Shown: positions 1 through 13,700 of the stretch, piece after piece | Layout of the letters: every line of letters starts with the position of its first letter | How positions within the stretch are numbered: the stretch's first letter is position 1 | NCBI GenBank assembly: GCA_027574665.1 | Contig: CM050658.1 | Location: forward strand, 23,882,317 to 23,946,316 | Origin: Rhynochetos jubatus | Lineage: Eukaryota; Chordata; Aves; Eurypygiformes; Rhynochetidae | DNA length: 64,000 nucleotides | Reading direction: 5' to 3' | Position numbers and translations under genes: made by a program | Notes under the pieces: model-generated | The model's database searches: none | What the model saw: the letters and a program-made list of their open reading frames with translations, nothing else | Told to the model about the DNA's origin: nothing

Positions 1-1654
1 ATAAAAAGCTCTGGCCCAACATATTGTCATGTGTGCTCATACAAACCAGCAACTAGCTTTTATATTTATATAAATTCCCTGTAACTTTCTTTTTTTCCTA
101 GCAAGGTTTTCCCCTTAGTGCAGAAGGGAGTGTATGCAGGCTGCACAAAGGGAAGGGTACCAGCTCGTCTTCCTGTTTGCAAAAAGAAAGTAAAAACTAT
201 GCCTTGGTGATGATTGCCCCTTTCAAAGAAAAGGAAAAAAAGTATCAGGCCTGTTTACTAATATTCAAATAGTGGAATGGTGAAGTTAAATTAGTTATGT
301 AAGAAATACTATAAGTTCTTTGAATGAAACCTTCTCTCTGGAGGTGAAAAGGAACACTCCCCAGCAGCCTTTTATAAGGTTGTGTTTTCAGTAATCAAAA
401 CTGGACCAAACTTAGAAATCGTCTAAGTTGGAAATAACTACGCAATTCTTGTGCCATTCAGTAATTTATTTTATTACTGTTTCTTCCTAGAATATTCTCC
501 TGCAAATTCCTCAGTCTTGTCTGGGAAAAATTAAATATTTCTGCCCATGTTAAGAGCTTAAATTGAGACATTTCAGCATGTCTGAGCTTTGAAGAAGAGA
601 TTTTTGAAAGTGAAGGGGAAGAAAAGTTTTGGTGTAAACATTTGCTAGGCTTGACACTGTTGTGTTTAGAAAACATACAATTCACATGTCTCTGCTGAGT
701 CTATAAAGAGTTCTAGCAAAGCCACACACTGAGCAATCAAATTTTTAAAAATGCAAAATAGTTTGTTGCATAAATGTATGTGATGACACAGACTAAACAA
801 GCAAACAACAGAAAAAGATTCCGGTGTTTTGGTTTGGGTTGTTGAATTTTTTAAGTATGCTTCACTATTGTTAAAACTGCAATAATACTTGTACGCAGGA
901 AAGCTCTTGCAAATTCTGACATATTTTATCTTAATTTGTGATTCATTTTCTAATCAAGCAGTCTTAAGTAATATTCCCTTTATCCAAGTATTTCAGTAAT
1001 TATTATGTAGTGTTATTTATATGCACTGTTCTCAAAAGTCTGGATAAATAGTGAAAAAAAAGCACATCCTTGTGCTTTTCTTTTCTGGCTAGCCTTATGG
1101 CAGTCATGGCAATTACAGCTCTATAAAAAGTCAATTTTTTTCAAGGACCCCCTGATACCCTATGATGGATGTGTGCTGAAATTGTCAGCGTGTTCTTGCT
1201 CACCAGCTCAGTACTGTGCAAGTTTCATCTGCATTTAGATATTAAGATGGATGCTTCTATGTCTTCAAACCTGGAGAAGGGTTTCAGTGCTTTAAACAAG
1301 CTGAAAAAGTCAATTTTAATGAAGACCATCATACCTCCCGACAAACGTTGCTTTGCTTGCTCTCTTCAGTATCTAGTCAACATATTGTGTTATGAAACAT
1401 AAAAATACAACCAAAATAATTAGAAGCACAAAAAAATCAACTGTCTCATTTAAAAAAAAAAAAGAGGTGGTGTTTGTGGGGTTGTTTTTGTAGTTTGTTT
1501 TCAAGTGATGCGATAAGAACATTGTAACTGCCAGTGCAGACTGAATAAGCAATGATCAGTCCGTTCGATACTTGTCCCACAGTGAGCTTTTCCACACCCT
1601 TCACAGGAAGGTGTAAATTGAAGCGTCTAGTGAGCACTTTTCCTGAACTCTGGA
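1..1654. other. intergenic DNA, no gene seen
   Basis: AT-rich sequence with no domain-bearing reading frame, RNA gene or repeat that I recognise. The two longest open frames, at 458-685 on the minus strand and 1169-1402 on the plus strand, are under 80 codons, low in complexity and lack splice or promoter context, so they are treated as chance. By orientation the segment lies far 3' of WNT7A. Confidence 0.6.
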
Positions 1655-1790
1655 CTACTTCAGGCCAGGCTGGATGAGGCTTTGAGCAACCTGCACTAGT
1701 GGAAGGTGTCCCTGCCCATGGCAGGGGGGTTAGAATTAGATGATCTTTGATGTCCCTTCCAACCCAAACCGTCCTATGATTCTATGATTC
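1655..1790 (+). repeat. CR1 LINE 3'-end fragment (5'-truncated)
   Basis: The sequence reads like the 3' terminus of an avian CR1 retrotransposon: CCAGGCTGGATGAGGCTTTG, then GAGCAACCTG, GTGTCCCTGCCCATGGCAGG, CCCTTCCAACCCAAACC, and finally the two overlapping ATTCTATG-type octamers ending at about 1790. CR1 elements typically insert 5'-truncated and end in short tandem octamers rather than poly(A), and both traits are visible. Only about 135 bp remain and no reverse transcriptase coding sequence is present, so the copy is dead. Its plus-strand orientation is opposite to WNT7A. The 5' edge is approximate, because it was judged from where the resemblance stops. Confidence 0.9.
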
Positions 1791-4618
1791 AGGTGTTGGA
1801 TCCCTCACAGAAATGTTGTATCACTGAGAACTAAATATAGGGTGACCTCCATATACAGCAAATTCAATATACACCTGGTTTACTTTCAAGCTCTTTGCCT
1901 TCACTATAAAACAGAAAGTATGTGGCAGTTAAATTCAATGTGAAAAGAGGGGAGAGCATATTAATACAGCTCATAATAGTGATACAATATGATCAATTAT
2001 AGATTTTAAAATTAGGAGTATAACATCAACCTGACTACTATTAACATACATAGCTTATGCAAATCTGATCAGTCATAGAAACATTATATGGCACTCACTA
2101 TGAAGTAAGAGCAGAGAAAAGCCTTTTTAAGTTGAAATTAAGATTAAACTGAAGAATACTGCTGAAGAGAAAGATGTTCTGTACCTATGAGATATCTTCA
2201 CAGTGTAAGTGCACGAATTAAGGGGATGCTTCAAGTTTTTATGTATGCCACTAGGATTTTGATGGTTTCTCAGTTTACTACAAAAAATTCCTATCCTGTA
2301 CTTGTAGCATGGGTTTCAGAGCAAGATTTGGTTTCCCCACCACCATTTACATTTCCACTGAACTTCAGAGGCACTGTAGTATGGAAAAATTGTGGTTTAA
2401 GTTTGAAGGATGTCTGACTGACCTCTGAAACTTCTTTGAATAGTACTTAAGGGAGGCAGTAAAGGGAGTTAAGAATATAACTGAAATTCCCTGAATTCCT
2501 CTCATTTGCCACTTTCTCATGTCAATCACTTTCGATGTACATTTTCTCTAAGTGTTTGCATGACTTTGGTATTAGGTACACAATTTGGAGCTCTGACAGA
2601 GAGGTTATGGCAATTCTTGCATTGCAGTATTAGGCAATACCAACCCCAGCTGCAACCCCTTGCCCTCTCAGGGAGGGACGACTCTACCACTTCAGTTCAC
2701 AGTCCAATGATTTGGTTTGAATGGATGATGAAATAGACTTGATTTTAAAATGCCAGTTGAAACTGGAACATCAGAGGCAGTAGTACATACTCCTTTAATT
2801 ACAGCACAGCAATAGTCAGTTTTGATGAATGGATAGCAACAAATAGCTGAGGACTTCTCTTGAGCTCACAGTCTGCAGAACTGTGGTCCTGATTCATGTT
2901 TCCAGTTGTTAAGGGTTCAGACACTTTTCATGATGACTGTGGCTAGGACCATGTATGCTTCACCCACCGGAAAGAAATTAAAAGTTGAGAGGGAGAGAAA
3001 AAAAAAAAGTAGAAAAGAAAACCCTCTTTATTTAAAGCCAGTTCTTAAAATGTTGATCTAATTGGTTGTCTAAAAAGTGTCCATAATACAGAATTGATTC
3101 ATGAGGTGTTCTATAAGTGATCACGTAGTCTCCCAGGTAGCCATTGTATGAGGTGTTTGTGTTACTTTATTAGGTTGGGGGGTTTTTTGGGTCTGTTATT
3201 AGAACAAAGTAAAATATACAGAAAAATCCTGTAAAATTGTGACTATCCTGTTTCTGCTTTTGTGCAGTTCTTGAAAAAAGTTCTAGTCAAATAATGTCTA
3301 AATAAGTTGCCAGGACTCCGGACAACCAATTCTCTCTGGTTTGGGCTAGTATGTGCCTGCTTTATTGCTTAATTGGGTTTTTTTCCAATTAAAAAGCAGG
3401 CAAACTTGTACTGAAATAATATTGTGAAACAATGCAGAAAGGTTTCAGCTAGTTAAGCTTGTAAGACTTCTGATAAAAATATCAAAGTTAAGAGTTGGGG
3501 AAAGTTTCTCAGCATTTGTTTAGATTTCATTGACTTTAACATGCAAATAATTCTTATAGATTGTAATGAAGGCACAGGAATATCACTTACTACCATCTTG
3601 GAATTTACTCTTGCTGAACAGAAAGACTACTAAGAAGAGCCACCTACCAAATCAAAAGGAGAACTCCCTCTGTCTGCATCTAGGTGTGTGCATGAATGTG
3701 TGTTTATGTGATATGCTTGCACTCAGCCATCTGTTCGTGGTTCAAGTTTATGAAACACAACAGTTTGTTCTTACTCCGCTTTCTGCAATGCGACAACAGG
3801 CAGCAGGGCTCCTCTTGAAATACCAGCCCTTCAAAGTGATGTACTTGGGCACCATTGGAGTATGTTTATACTGATTTAGCAAGTATGTGAGGCAGTGGCA
3901 TAGCAGTGAAGAGCTCTACAGAGAGCTAAAGTGTTGTACAGAAAGGACATGGAGTGACCTTACTTCATGGTTCACCTGTATACCATCCTGAACATAGACT
4001 TGTCATTTCAGTCTTCCCAGAAAACCTATTGGGGACCTACCAGACAGGAGGCTGTCGTTTTGTGGCTGGACCTCTGTGCCCTGAGACCACTGTCCAAATT
4101 CTTCCCTACTTTATTATAGGACAGTGTATATTGTCAACTCATTCCAGGTCCTCCAGCCTAAGATTTTTGGTGGGAATGTAGAAGGGTGAAGGGGGATCAT
4201 GCAAAAGTTTCACCGCATGAATTGAAAGCTATAAAACTAATAATGATCCTCTGCCTGTGATATCTGGTATCTAAACAAAGTTATACCAACGTGCACACAG
4301 GCGATGAAAAGTAACTACAATATACCTCTATCTGGGCTTTGGTTTTTCATATGTATGCTGTTTGAGGCAAGCAGGTACATTAAGAGAACCACAGAAAGTT
4401 AGACATAGTAGACAGGATCCGTTACGTTCCCAAATCATTAACACTAAAGACATTTTATAGTGTTAGCTTCCAAATTAAGAAAAAGTAAATTGCATGTAAA
4501 ATATCCCCATGTTTATTCTAGTGAAGTATTGCCTCACTTGACTCTATAAAAATGCACTTCTTGAAACAGAAAGCTAAACCAAACTGGCTTTGTTTATCAT
4601 ATCTATGAAAGTGTATCA
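1791..4618. other. intergenic DNA, no gene seen
   Basis: No supported gene. Several plus-strand open frames of 75-102 codons (2187-2417, 2506-2736, 3566-3874, 3954-4181) show no recognisable domain and no flanking splice signals that would join them. They are considered chance frames in non-coding DNA. Confidence 0.55.
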
Positions 4619-4743
4619 CCCTTCCTTCCTTCCTTCCTTCCTTCCTTCCTTCCTTCCTTCCTTCCTTCCTTCCTTCCTTCCTTCCTTCCTTCCTTCCTTC
4701 CTTCCTTCCTTCCTTCCTTCCTTCCTTCCTTCCTTCCTTCCTT
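4619..4743 (+). repeat. (TTCC)n tetranucleotide microsatellite
   Basis: About 31 nearly perfect CTTC units run without interruption on the plus strand, which is (GGAA)n on the minus strand. Long open frames on both strands here (plus 4590-4976, Ser/Phe/Leu/Pro-rich; minus 4518-4988, Lys/Arg/Glu-rich) are simply translations of the repeat and are not genes. The array is expected to be length-variable between individuals. Confidence 0.97.
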
Positions 4744-4923
4744 TTCTTTCTTTTTCTTTTCTTTCTTTTCTTTCCTTCTTTTCTTTCTTTTTCTTTTCTT
4801 TCTTTTCTTTCCTTCTTTTCTTTACTTCTTTTCTTTCTTTTTCTTTTCTTTCTTTTCTTCCTTTTTCTTTTCTTTCTTTTCTTCCTTTTCTTTCTTTTCT
4901 TTCCTTCTTTCCTTCTTTCTTTC
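4744..4923 (+). repeat. TTTC-rich nested minisatellite abutting the (TTCC)n array
   Basis: The pure tetranucleotide gives way to T-rich pyrimidine sequence built from TTTTC and TTTC words. At least two copies of a 37-bp higher-order unit, which begins TTTTCTTTCTTTTTC and ends TTTCCTTC, follow each other from about 4742. Partial copies follow, with a variant ACTTC step and a TTCC step. The strand stays purely pyrimidine apart from a single A near 4825, up to CAAAGG at 4923. Confidence 0.9.
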
Positions 4924-7329
4924 AAAGGAAAAGGCTTGATTACAGGTGTAATTACTTGATAGTGTGTATCCTCTAACTGTTGCACCAAATTGTTTCTTAT
5001 GTTCTTAATGCATTTACTTTAAATCCAAAGCCTGGAGGTTTATCTTTGGATGCCTTGAAATGAAAGTACACTTCTGTGATGTAGAAGGCATTTGCCTTCA
5101 GGTTGAGAAAAACTTAAACTAACGTCATCTAGGCATGATTAGAGCTCATATGTACTACTGACCTAGGGGCATGCATCAACAAGCAAGAGTCAGCAAAAAC
5201 AATAAATTCATTCTCTTGCTTTGGAGAATGCAGTTATAATGAGGTGAAAATCCCTTCAAGAAGAATAATAAAATTTATAATTATTAAGTAACCAAAGGAT
5301 AAAAATATATATATGGGAGCGTCATTACAGTGCTTACAGTATTCAGAGTATAGTGTGTGTGCAATGACATAAAAAGAAATTATTCTTAGTCAATACAAAA
5401 TTAAAGGTCAATCTTAGGAGTGAGGCTCAGTTTAAGGAAATTATGTCATGTTTATAGGCTTGCAGAATTTACATTTCAATTCAATAAGTCTGAAGAATCA
5501 GGCTTTTAAACTGCAGAATCTATATCCTTGTGCCAATTATTAAAGCCGCACAGTCCAGACATCAGCATTTCAAGAAGGGATCATCCTTCTTGTCTTGTGA
5601 TTGTGTAGTGTTAACACTTTGGTCCTCTACCTAGCCAGGCTAATTAGCAAAATAATAACACTGTGCTATTTCCACAGTAGAATTGAATCATTGTAATAAA
5701 TTCTAGGCCTGATTTCATCATCATATTGAAAACATATCTATGTATTACTCTCATTCTTTTCCTGTTCCCCCACTTTCCTTCCCAGTAGTCTCTAGCAGTC
5801 ATTAAAATAGCTGGAGGGGGATGACAATGGAACTCCTTCCTATTGGTAGGGTGAAGGTAACTTTCAAATGCCTACTATACGCAGACTAGTGAGTTCCCAT
5901 ACAAATATTGTACTTCATATGTAAACTTACACTATTTTCCTGTATCTAGTTTCTGCAGGTGTATGTGGGCATATTTCCTTTTTGTGTGCACAAGATGTGT
6001 GTAGATCTCCACCATGAATGCTGTAGTGAAACACACTTCTGTCCACAGAGAAGTTTCTAATGAGTGTCCCTAGCACAGAAGTGGCCAGGCAGCTTTGAGG
6101 GCTAGGAGGGATGGAGGAGAGAAACTGGCTCTCCAGTGGAGTTTGGGCACCTGCAGACTCTGGACGCCTGCTCAAAATCCATTGCAGAGCTTGCATAATT
6201 TACAGCAGTGCTATATTTCCTCTGTAGCTGGCACGGGGAAAAGTGGGTGGTGTCAGCAGGTTCAACGGGACCTTTTCTCTTTGTAACATAGGCTGATCCT
6301 GCTTTCATGAGCTTGGCAATTAACAGGCATCATGTCTGCAAGGCATCAAACTGCCTCTCTTGGCAGCGTTCTCACCCATTGGTTACTCCACATTTCTCAT
6401 CGTCTCCTGCAAAACTCTCTCAAACCAGGAACTGCAAGACTTGTCCCCAGCCAAACAGTGTTTAATCTCTTTAGGCTTTTTTAAGGGCATGATGTGATAT
6501 GAACTCATGAAGTCATTGTAACAAACCCTTCTAGTATATGTTTTGGGACTGAGACCTGCTATTCAGAAAGAATGAAATTTTCACCATTGCAGCAAAGGAA
6601 TGATGGCATGATTCCATGTGTAAATACACTGACAAATCTGCATAATGCCTTCAACATATGCATGTTTTTATGCTCCATTGTTGGGGATTTACCTTTTAAT
6701 TTTAAGTACATGTATAAATAAGAACATAGAGTTTGTGACCTCTAAAACTAAAACACTATTTAAGGATGTCCTATCAACAACTTTACAAGTAAGAAAACAC
6801 ATCACTCATTTGATCTGTGGTTTACAAACACAAGAGCTGGCCTTTCTACCAGGAGAATAATGGGCATAACTTCTTTTGTAGAAATTAATGCAATGGTATA
6901 CATCCTTACCTTTCAACAAAACAGAGTAGGCCAGCCTTCAAGTACGTTTATGTAAAACCAGTAAAGATGATAGTCCAATGCTTTTTATTGTAAAATAAAT
7001 ACTTCTACAGTTTGTTCTTTTTGCATGGAAAACTGACATTGAAATTATAACAATGGCTACCTGAATACTGAAGGAATGATGACTCAGCAAAAAAGGTCAC
7101 AAGATGCAACTAATGAGAACAATAATGCTGATCCTTTCTAAACAACACTTAAAATTTCCAGAACAAGTGAATGTTTGAGGCTTGAAACCCTTTGAAAACT
7201 ATAGTACTAGCAATATTGCCTTAGTGAATTTGCATTGAAAATATCCTTATATACTTCATTACTGAGACCTAAATGGGCTGCAGTGAAAGGTTTCACCATG
7301 CTTTGTCTTAAAGGATCCATATGGAAAAA
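4924..7329. other. intergenic DNA, no gene seen
   Basis: Nothing recognisable beyond short A- and T-runs and a brief (AT)n stretch near 5307-5316. Overlapping open frames on both strands at 5927-6308 are below 90 codons and mutually antisense, and neither resembles a known protein. Confidence 0.55.
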
Positions 7330-7353
7330 ATTAATAGGATCCATCCTATTAAT
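7330..7353. repeat. small perfect inverted repeat (10-bp stem, 4-nt loop)
   Basis: ATTAATAGGA pairs perfectly with TCCTATTAAT around the loop TCCA. A second GGATCCAT lies about 20 bp upstream. The sequence is AT-rich with no downstream T-run or gene to give it a role. It may be chance in a window this size. Confidence 0.8.
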
Positions 7354-10300
7354 GTTGCTGAACACAAACTGGAGTTAGGTTAGTTGCCAGTCTGTCTGCT
7401 CCTTCCTCATCAGGCTCCTCTTCTCCAGAAGCAGAGATGTGGGTCAATATGTGTTGCAGAGGCATCTCAGTAGAGGAGTCACCTGAAGGCTCATTAGCTC
7501 CAGTGCCAAACACAGACTTTGTGCTTTGTTGTGCTATGTCAGTCTATGGACAGGGGGATCTCCAGGGCGCTCGCCAAGCTCCATTTCAAAGAGGGGAAAA
7601 GAAATACTTATTAGATGCCCTACAAATATTTTGTCTGGGATAAAGCTAGGGTAACCCGTGCACATTTTCACTTTTGGATTGCCTAGTTACTGTTTACATA
7701 GGCATAAGTGAGCTGAAGTTAATTAGTAGTAATTTAACATGGGCCCAAACTCAAGCCTAGCGATACGTTTGAAGTGATGAAAAGGGAATAACTCTTGAAT
7801 CTTCTGTGAGGAAAAAATATCACCAAAGGAGGAGGATCCTGAAGTTTGAGACCTTTAAAACTTCTCTGTAGAAGAAATAACTTCACTGTAGCAAATAATG
7901 ATCTTTTCAGGGAAAAACACAACAGTAGCTTTGCAGTCCCCAGTAATTGTTAGTCTTGGGGTTGATTTCCGAGGAAAATAAGTTTATGTATTATACTGTG
8001 GATAATTTTGTCATTAAAATCTGTGTCATCTCTCTTTGTCTTGTTACAGAGTTGGCCTTAGCAGGACCATGTGCTGAGCCCGGTTCTCCCGCGTGCCACA
8101 CCAGAGTGTGTTGGTTTTTACATCTTTAGATCAGTGCTGTGTATGTAGCTAGCTATGAGACTATCTGCCAAACTACGGAGCTGCTTAAATGTCAACTGGC
8201 TTCTTATCTGGCTAGGCTTCAGACATACTTGCTTCCAGGGTATATTAATTTCTAGTCAGATTTTTGCCCTCTGTTTTGAGATTCTGCCCTTTGGAATTCC
8301 TGAACCCTTTCCAAAAATTTCAACCCCACCCCAGACAGACCTATCTTTTAGTCTCCTTTCCCCATAAGGGTTTGTGAAGCCCTGTCATAAACCAGGAGTG
8401 GATTCTGTTTCCTCTGCATTTTGCTGTCAGGCTACACTGATGATAGTCAGGTTCATACGGCAGTGTTTTCCTGGACATTCATACCAATGCAGTTAGATTT
8501 GCTGTCATCACAGTTATCTAATGCTGCAGATACAGAAGACAGTCATTTTCTTGCAGGTGCAATAGGTTGCCTAAGTTCATATTAAATATCTGTCTTCCTT
8601 GAAAAATGTTTAAACTTTTCACATGAGGAGACCTTTTCACATAAACCAGTATACCTCATCAAAATCTTGGGTGTTTTGGTACACTGTTCTGATGATCAGC
8701 TGTCTGGTGCTGCAGCTCACTTAGCAGTAGTGCTGTGTCTGTTCTCTCTATGAAGAGCTGTGTTTGTTTCAACAGGTATCTTTAGCTTTTGCTATTACCA
8801 GCTGAAGGAAACCTTTGAGGAGAACCATGTACAATTAACTTTGGTTAAACATGTAAAAATATGCTTCTGCTTTGCATTCATTGGGACTGTACATAAGTGA
8901 CCTACATCAGAGGATGCTACTATAGTACCTTTATTGGAGCAGACCAAATGAGTGTTTTCTTCTGCTGAAAGAATGACCTGATGCAGAGCTTTCTCTTTCA
9001 GACATTTCTTCTATAACTTATCCAAGAGTCTTTAAAATGCCCCGTTACTTTTCCTTCAGTTTAGTGTCATGGAGAACTTCCTCACCCAGTAGTCGTTCTT
9101 GGTCCCATGTGATGTAGCAGCATCCTGTGGCACAGATCACACCTGATAAGGGGCCGCATATCCTGGAAGTAACACTAGTGCAGGGCATGGAAATAATGAC
9201 AACTATCTGTAAAATTAAGGTTGAAAATAAATCCCATAAACAAGGAAGCTTTCTATTACCTTTAACTAGCAAAAGTGCATCTGGTAGAACCTGAAGTATA
9301 AATTCTGTTGCTATACAATACTGTCTTGTGTATTTCTTCAGAGATTTTATTTGTGCACTGGGAAGATTAATGGCATGTGTCTGTGTCTCTGTGAGGGTTA
9401 GGAACCATATTCAGACAAAGAAACAGACAGTAGAGTTGTGGAGAGAAGGTGGGTTTTGGTGGCCTCTTCTGTGTTCTACTCAGCCCAATGTGCTCATACA
9501 TGGGGCTTTCACTTATTATTCTGCCATCCTTTGACACAGTGAGTGTTTCTTGTCACAGAGAAAATTATGCTCTGCCCCCATTTTAGCCAAATACAAAAAA
9601 TTACCAGCAGGTGGCATGCAAAGGGTGCTATTTCCGATGGCTTCTTGCTTTGGTGGGATTTTCCCTTAAAAGTAAAATAAAATAGAAATAAGAGCTTAAA
9701 AGGTGGTGAAGTAAGAAATGCCCTCTTTGCTGAAAGACTGGCGATTACTGCTTCACTACCAATAAGAAAAACATGCCTTACTTCTCCCGCCAAAAAAGCG
9801 CTACAAAACATTTTTGCATTTTGGATCTCATCGCAGAGCTCTGGAGCCAGCATCTGTCTGTCTGTGAGGAGTTTGAACGGCACCGTGCTGTCAGGATGCT
9901 GGCTCTCACCTTTTCAATGCCTGGGGTATTGACAGCAGGGCTTGATTTCTGCATTATGGCTGGCAAGAATGACAGAAAATACAAGGCATTTTGTTTTGTG
10001 GTGCCATTCCAAATTTTTCTGTGACAACAGGACAACAGGCTGGCGTACTGCCATTGGGAAACAATGTTTGGATGAAAGAAATACTATTTTTTGTTTGTGG
10101 CCTTATTACAAATGTCTGGGTTTAAGAAACTTCTGCTTCTCCCACATTAGTGCTCTAGACAAATCTTGAACTACCTTTGTGGCAAGGCCTAACAAACGCT
10201 GTCACTTTGACCTAATCCACTTTTCTGCACAGCTGTGCTAAAGTCACCTTTAGTTTTATCACATTTTAATGCAAACAAGGCCGGAAGGGTGCTTGTTTGG

Positions 10301-10684
10301 ATTGAAGAAGCTGTGACAATTCATCTGAATGGGGACTTCAGTAACTGGGAAGAAAAATGTGACAGGGAGCTTTATCACTGCATTGTACACAACAATCTGA
10401 AAATTATTGCTTCTTTAGGGGCCTATTCTCTTCTTGAGGCCTAGCACAGTCTATGCTAAGCAGCTAGACAGAACTCTGAATGGTTTGCCAGTCCTAAAGA
10501 CAGATTTTAATGCTATTGTTTGTGGGTACCCCTGACTTTCCTAAGAGGATTCAAAGACAGACTGCAGAACAAGGCAGCTGACATAAGACTTTGGACAATC
10601 TTTAAAATTCAAATAGCAAAAGCAGCTTTCCTCAGTGCTCCAAAATTGGTCAAACTCCAATGATGTTTGCTTTCAAAATTTTTC
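7354..10684. other. intergenic DNA, no gene seen
   Basis: No supported gene. Antisense-overlapping open frames of up to 124 codons at 9509-10169 have no recognised domain and look like chance frames. No repeat family was recognised. Confidence 0.5.
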
Positions 10685-10710
10685 AAGTTCATTCAAAACT
10701 GAATGAACTT
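10685..10710. repeat. small perfect inverted repeat (11-bp stem, 4-nt loop)
   Basis: AAGTTCATTCA pairs perfectly with TGAATGAACTT around the loop AAAC. The stem is too short for a typical pre-miRNA hairpin of about 22-30 bp, and its flanks do not extend it convincingly. Confidence 0.8.
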
Positions 10711-13700
10711 TCAAAACATGCTTTGTTAAGCCTTTTTTTAAAAGTTTGCTTAACCACTGATTTCCTGTAGCAGTGTGAATAAAGCAGGGAGGAAGGATCT
10801 TTTTTTCTTTCTAAAACCTTGAAATTGCCATAGTAAAAGCAGCTTTTCAGAAATTATATGTATAAACATTTACCAAATATGGGCAAATATTTATACAGGC
10901 ATGGGTCATGTTTGTGCTATTTTTTTTATACTTCAAGTAAATTCCAAGTATAACCGGACAAGTGCTTAAATGTTGAAAAGCTTTATCACAGACTTTGATA
11001 AAGCTATTGCAAGCTAAATGTTCAAAGTATTTGTGGAACAACATTAAATGAATCCTTCTTGAGGCTACAGAGTCAAATGTAGATACTGCGAAATAAGGGA
11101 TTCAGTCTCCTAGGAGACAGGGAACTGGGGCTCAGTGGGATCACAGAAGCCCGGAGCTGCTTGACTGGCTGACTCTGCTATCCCATAGCTGTGAGCTGAA
11201 CTGGCAAAGTGGCACACAATGTGAGGAGCCTACTGCAGCAGTAATAGGTGCCTCTCCAGGGACTTGCCCCTCTCCCCATGACAGCTCAGCACTTACTGTG
11301 GCAAAAATTACTGAAGGATAAGATTTGTGTGGTCTTTTTTCTCCTCTCTCCCATCCCATTTGCGAAGATTGCAAACCGTGGTGAATAACGGCAATGCCAA
11401 AAAATCAAATTAATCTGGGAAATTCTACTGTCAAACAGAAAGGGTGACATCTGCCCAAGGTGGTTTTGGTGACCCCACCTGCTTGAGAATAACTATCAGA
11501 TTCTGTCACTTTCCTTTAAAGAGAATCTGCAGATTATGCAGTGGTTGGCAAATTATTTTATCTTTTTTTAAAACAGAATATGTATTTTTAACTTTTATAG
11601 TCTTTAATAACAACAACACTTTACAGCAGCGTGATTATCCTGGTTGCTTTCAGAAGACATATACTTTCTGGGATGCACAAGAAAGAGTGGTCTGGTACCT
11701 TGGAGGACAGCTTCTGGTCTTCTTGGGCGCTACAGTGAAAACCAGCAGCTTCGTTTCGAACAGAAACCCATGGCATTTATCATGTGGGCTTGAGGAGACC
11801 ACGGGGTGTTACTGAAGAGAGGAGTTAGGTCCATCACTCCCACTGAGGCCTATGGGCAACCTGGGCTCGATGCCTCCACTGCAGACAGCTCCTTGACTCA
11901 CTTCCAGCACCAGCCAGTGGATCTCTGACCTCAGCGAAAGCTCCTCTGTTCATAAAGACAGTCTCTCCCCTACAAGTGGTGCCTATGAAGGGGTCAAGAT
12001 CCCTAAGGTGCCACCCTGAGGCTGACTGGCACCCTGGCTGTAGCATATCTTAATTAGTTTTATCAAGCAACAGTATTTTAACTTTGCAATAGAAATAGGC
12101 TACTTCTGCCTGGGTCCTTTGAATTTTTCCCAGGTGATAGCTAAGCGTGTTTGCCAAAGGAACCTGTCATCCTGCAGAGATTGCTTCTTTAGGGAATCGC
12201 ATGCATTTCAGTCCTAGCTAATATATATGTTAAACTGCAAGACTGTTTTCAATATATTTCAAATGCAATTAGAATTATCTCTAATTATTATGACTTCTAT
12301 GCCAATGTTTGTCTGCAGTGTTGCAATTGCTGCTTCATAAATACCTTTCAATTCTTTCTGTTGTGTCCTTTGCATCTTCTTACTACTTTCCCTAGTATCT
12401 GCGCATCACCATTCTGAAACAGCACATGCTTAACTTTTCACCTCTTCCAAAAAATAACCACTTAAACTGTCCACTAATAACTTGCAGGTTAGATCAGGTT
12501 TTTACTAAGGGGCAAACATGAAGCAGAAATTGAAAACAGGGAACCTACAAAACCTTATCTTCTTATGCAGAAATTTCAGGTTGTTCTCACCTTAGCACTG
12601 CCATCCATTTATAATCAGGCATTTTCCAGGGAAGGAAAAAAACAAGATCCTTCTCTTCCTCCTCCCATACCTGCCTACCTCATGCTGACAGTAATTATAC
12701 TGAGTGAACTGGTAAATTTTTAAGCTTAGGTGTGCTGCTATACTCAGTGAGACTCTAATGGGTCTGGTTATACCCACAATAGCTCTACACTCAAACCACT
12801 GTCATGGACTGCAGTGCAAGATACTTAACCACAAAGTGAGTTATATGTCCCAGGCTGAAAACATAATGAAAATCAAGGTCAGTTACCATTTTGTAGGAGG
12901 CTGGGAGGATTCTTCTGCATGGGAATCCATATTAGGCTTCCCACTCTCTTTAAGACTGCAGGTTTCAATATTTAGTAGAATTATATCTTTAAAAAGAAAG
13001 TTTTAAATCTGTTGACATAATGAAGTAATGAGTTATTATTTAGAACCCACTGGAGCTAGACTGCAGAAAAAGAAAAAAATTCTTCTAATTAATGACTAAA
13101 TAGTATTCCAGCAATCAGGATTTATTCCCAGGTTTCTATGAATGTAGAGGGCATTTCTGGAAAATCTCACAATTTATGAGAAAAAGCCTTGAAAAACTAG
13201 ATCTTTGGGCAGTTCCAGAGCTGCTATTCTAAAAGGTCTTTCTTTGATTTCTTGTAATTAAGGCCTGCGGGTTTTGGCCAAAAGCAGTAGGATAACAAAT
13301 GTCACATCCAATGATACTTGAGATTTGAGGTATGTCAGATAAGAAAAGCATCTGTGCATGTTGTATCAATGAGAAAATTCCATTTAATTAGAGATCATGA
13401 TCTTTTTCTTTGTGTTTTGTTAGGGATTGTGTTTTAGATTTCATTGCATTAATCTTATCAAATTTTAAAAAATAGCTACTGTCTACATAGTTGCAATCTA
13501 ATAGATGCAAACACATTATTTTTCAAATTGCTAGCTGCCTGTAGGTCAGGTCCTTGTATTCATGAAGACAAACGATGGGATCTAAGACTCCCCCTGCAAT
13601 GCCACAAGTAATTATCTTGCTTGGGGTCAGGCAAAATTAATTTTTTGTTTAGAAACTGAAATATTCCCTTAGTCCTATTTGCATCTTGCAATTTCAAATT

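Noticed and set aside
4518..4988. 156-codon Lys/Arg/Glu-rich frame on the minus strand and 128-codon Ser/Phe/Leu/Pro-rich frame on the plus strand
   Set aside because: Both are translations of the TTCC/TTTC simple repeats. The absence of stop codons is a property of the repeat.
9509..9883. 124-codon minus-strand frame overlapping frames on both strands
   Set aside because: Mutually antisense frames with no domain. Chance is the simplest explanation.
11444..11815. 123-codon plus-strand frame
   Set aside because: No recognisable domain, composition not protein-like, and no promoter or splice context.
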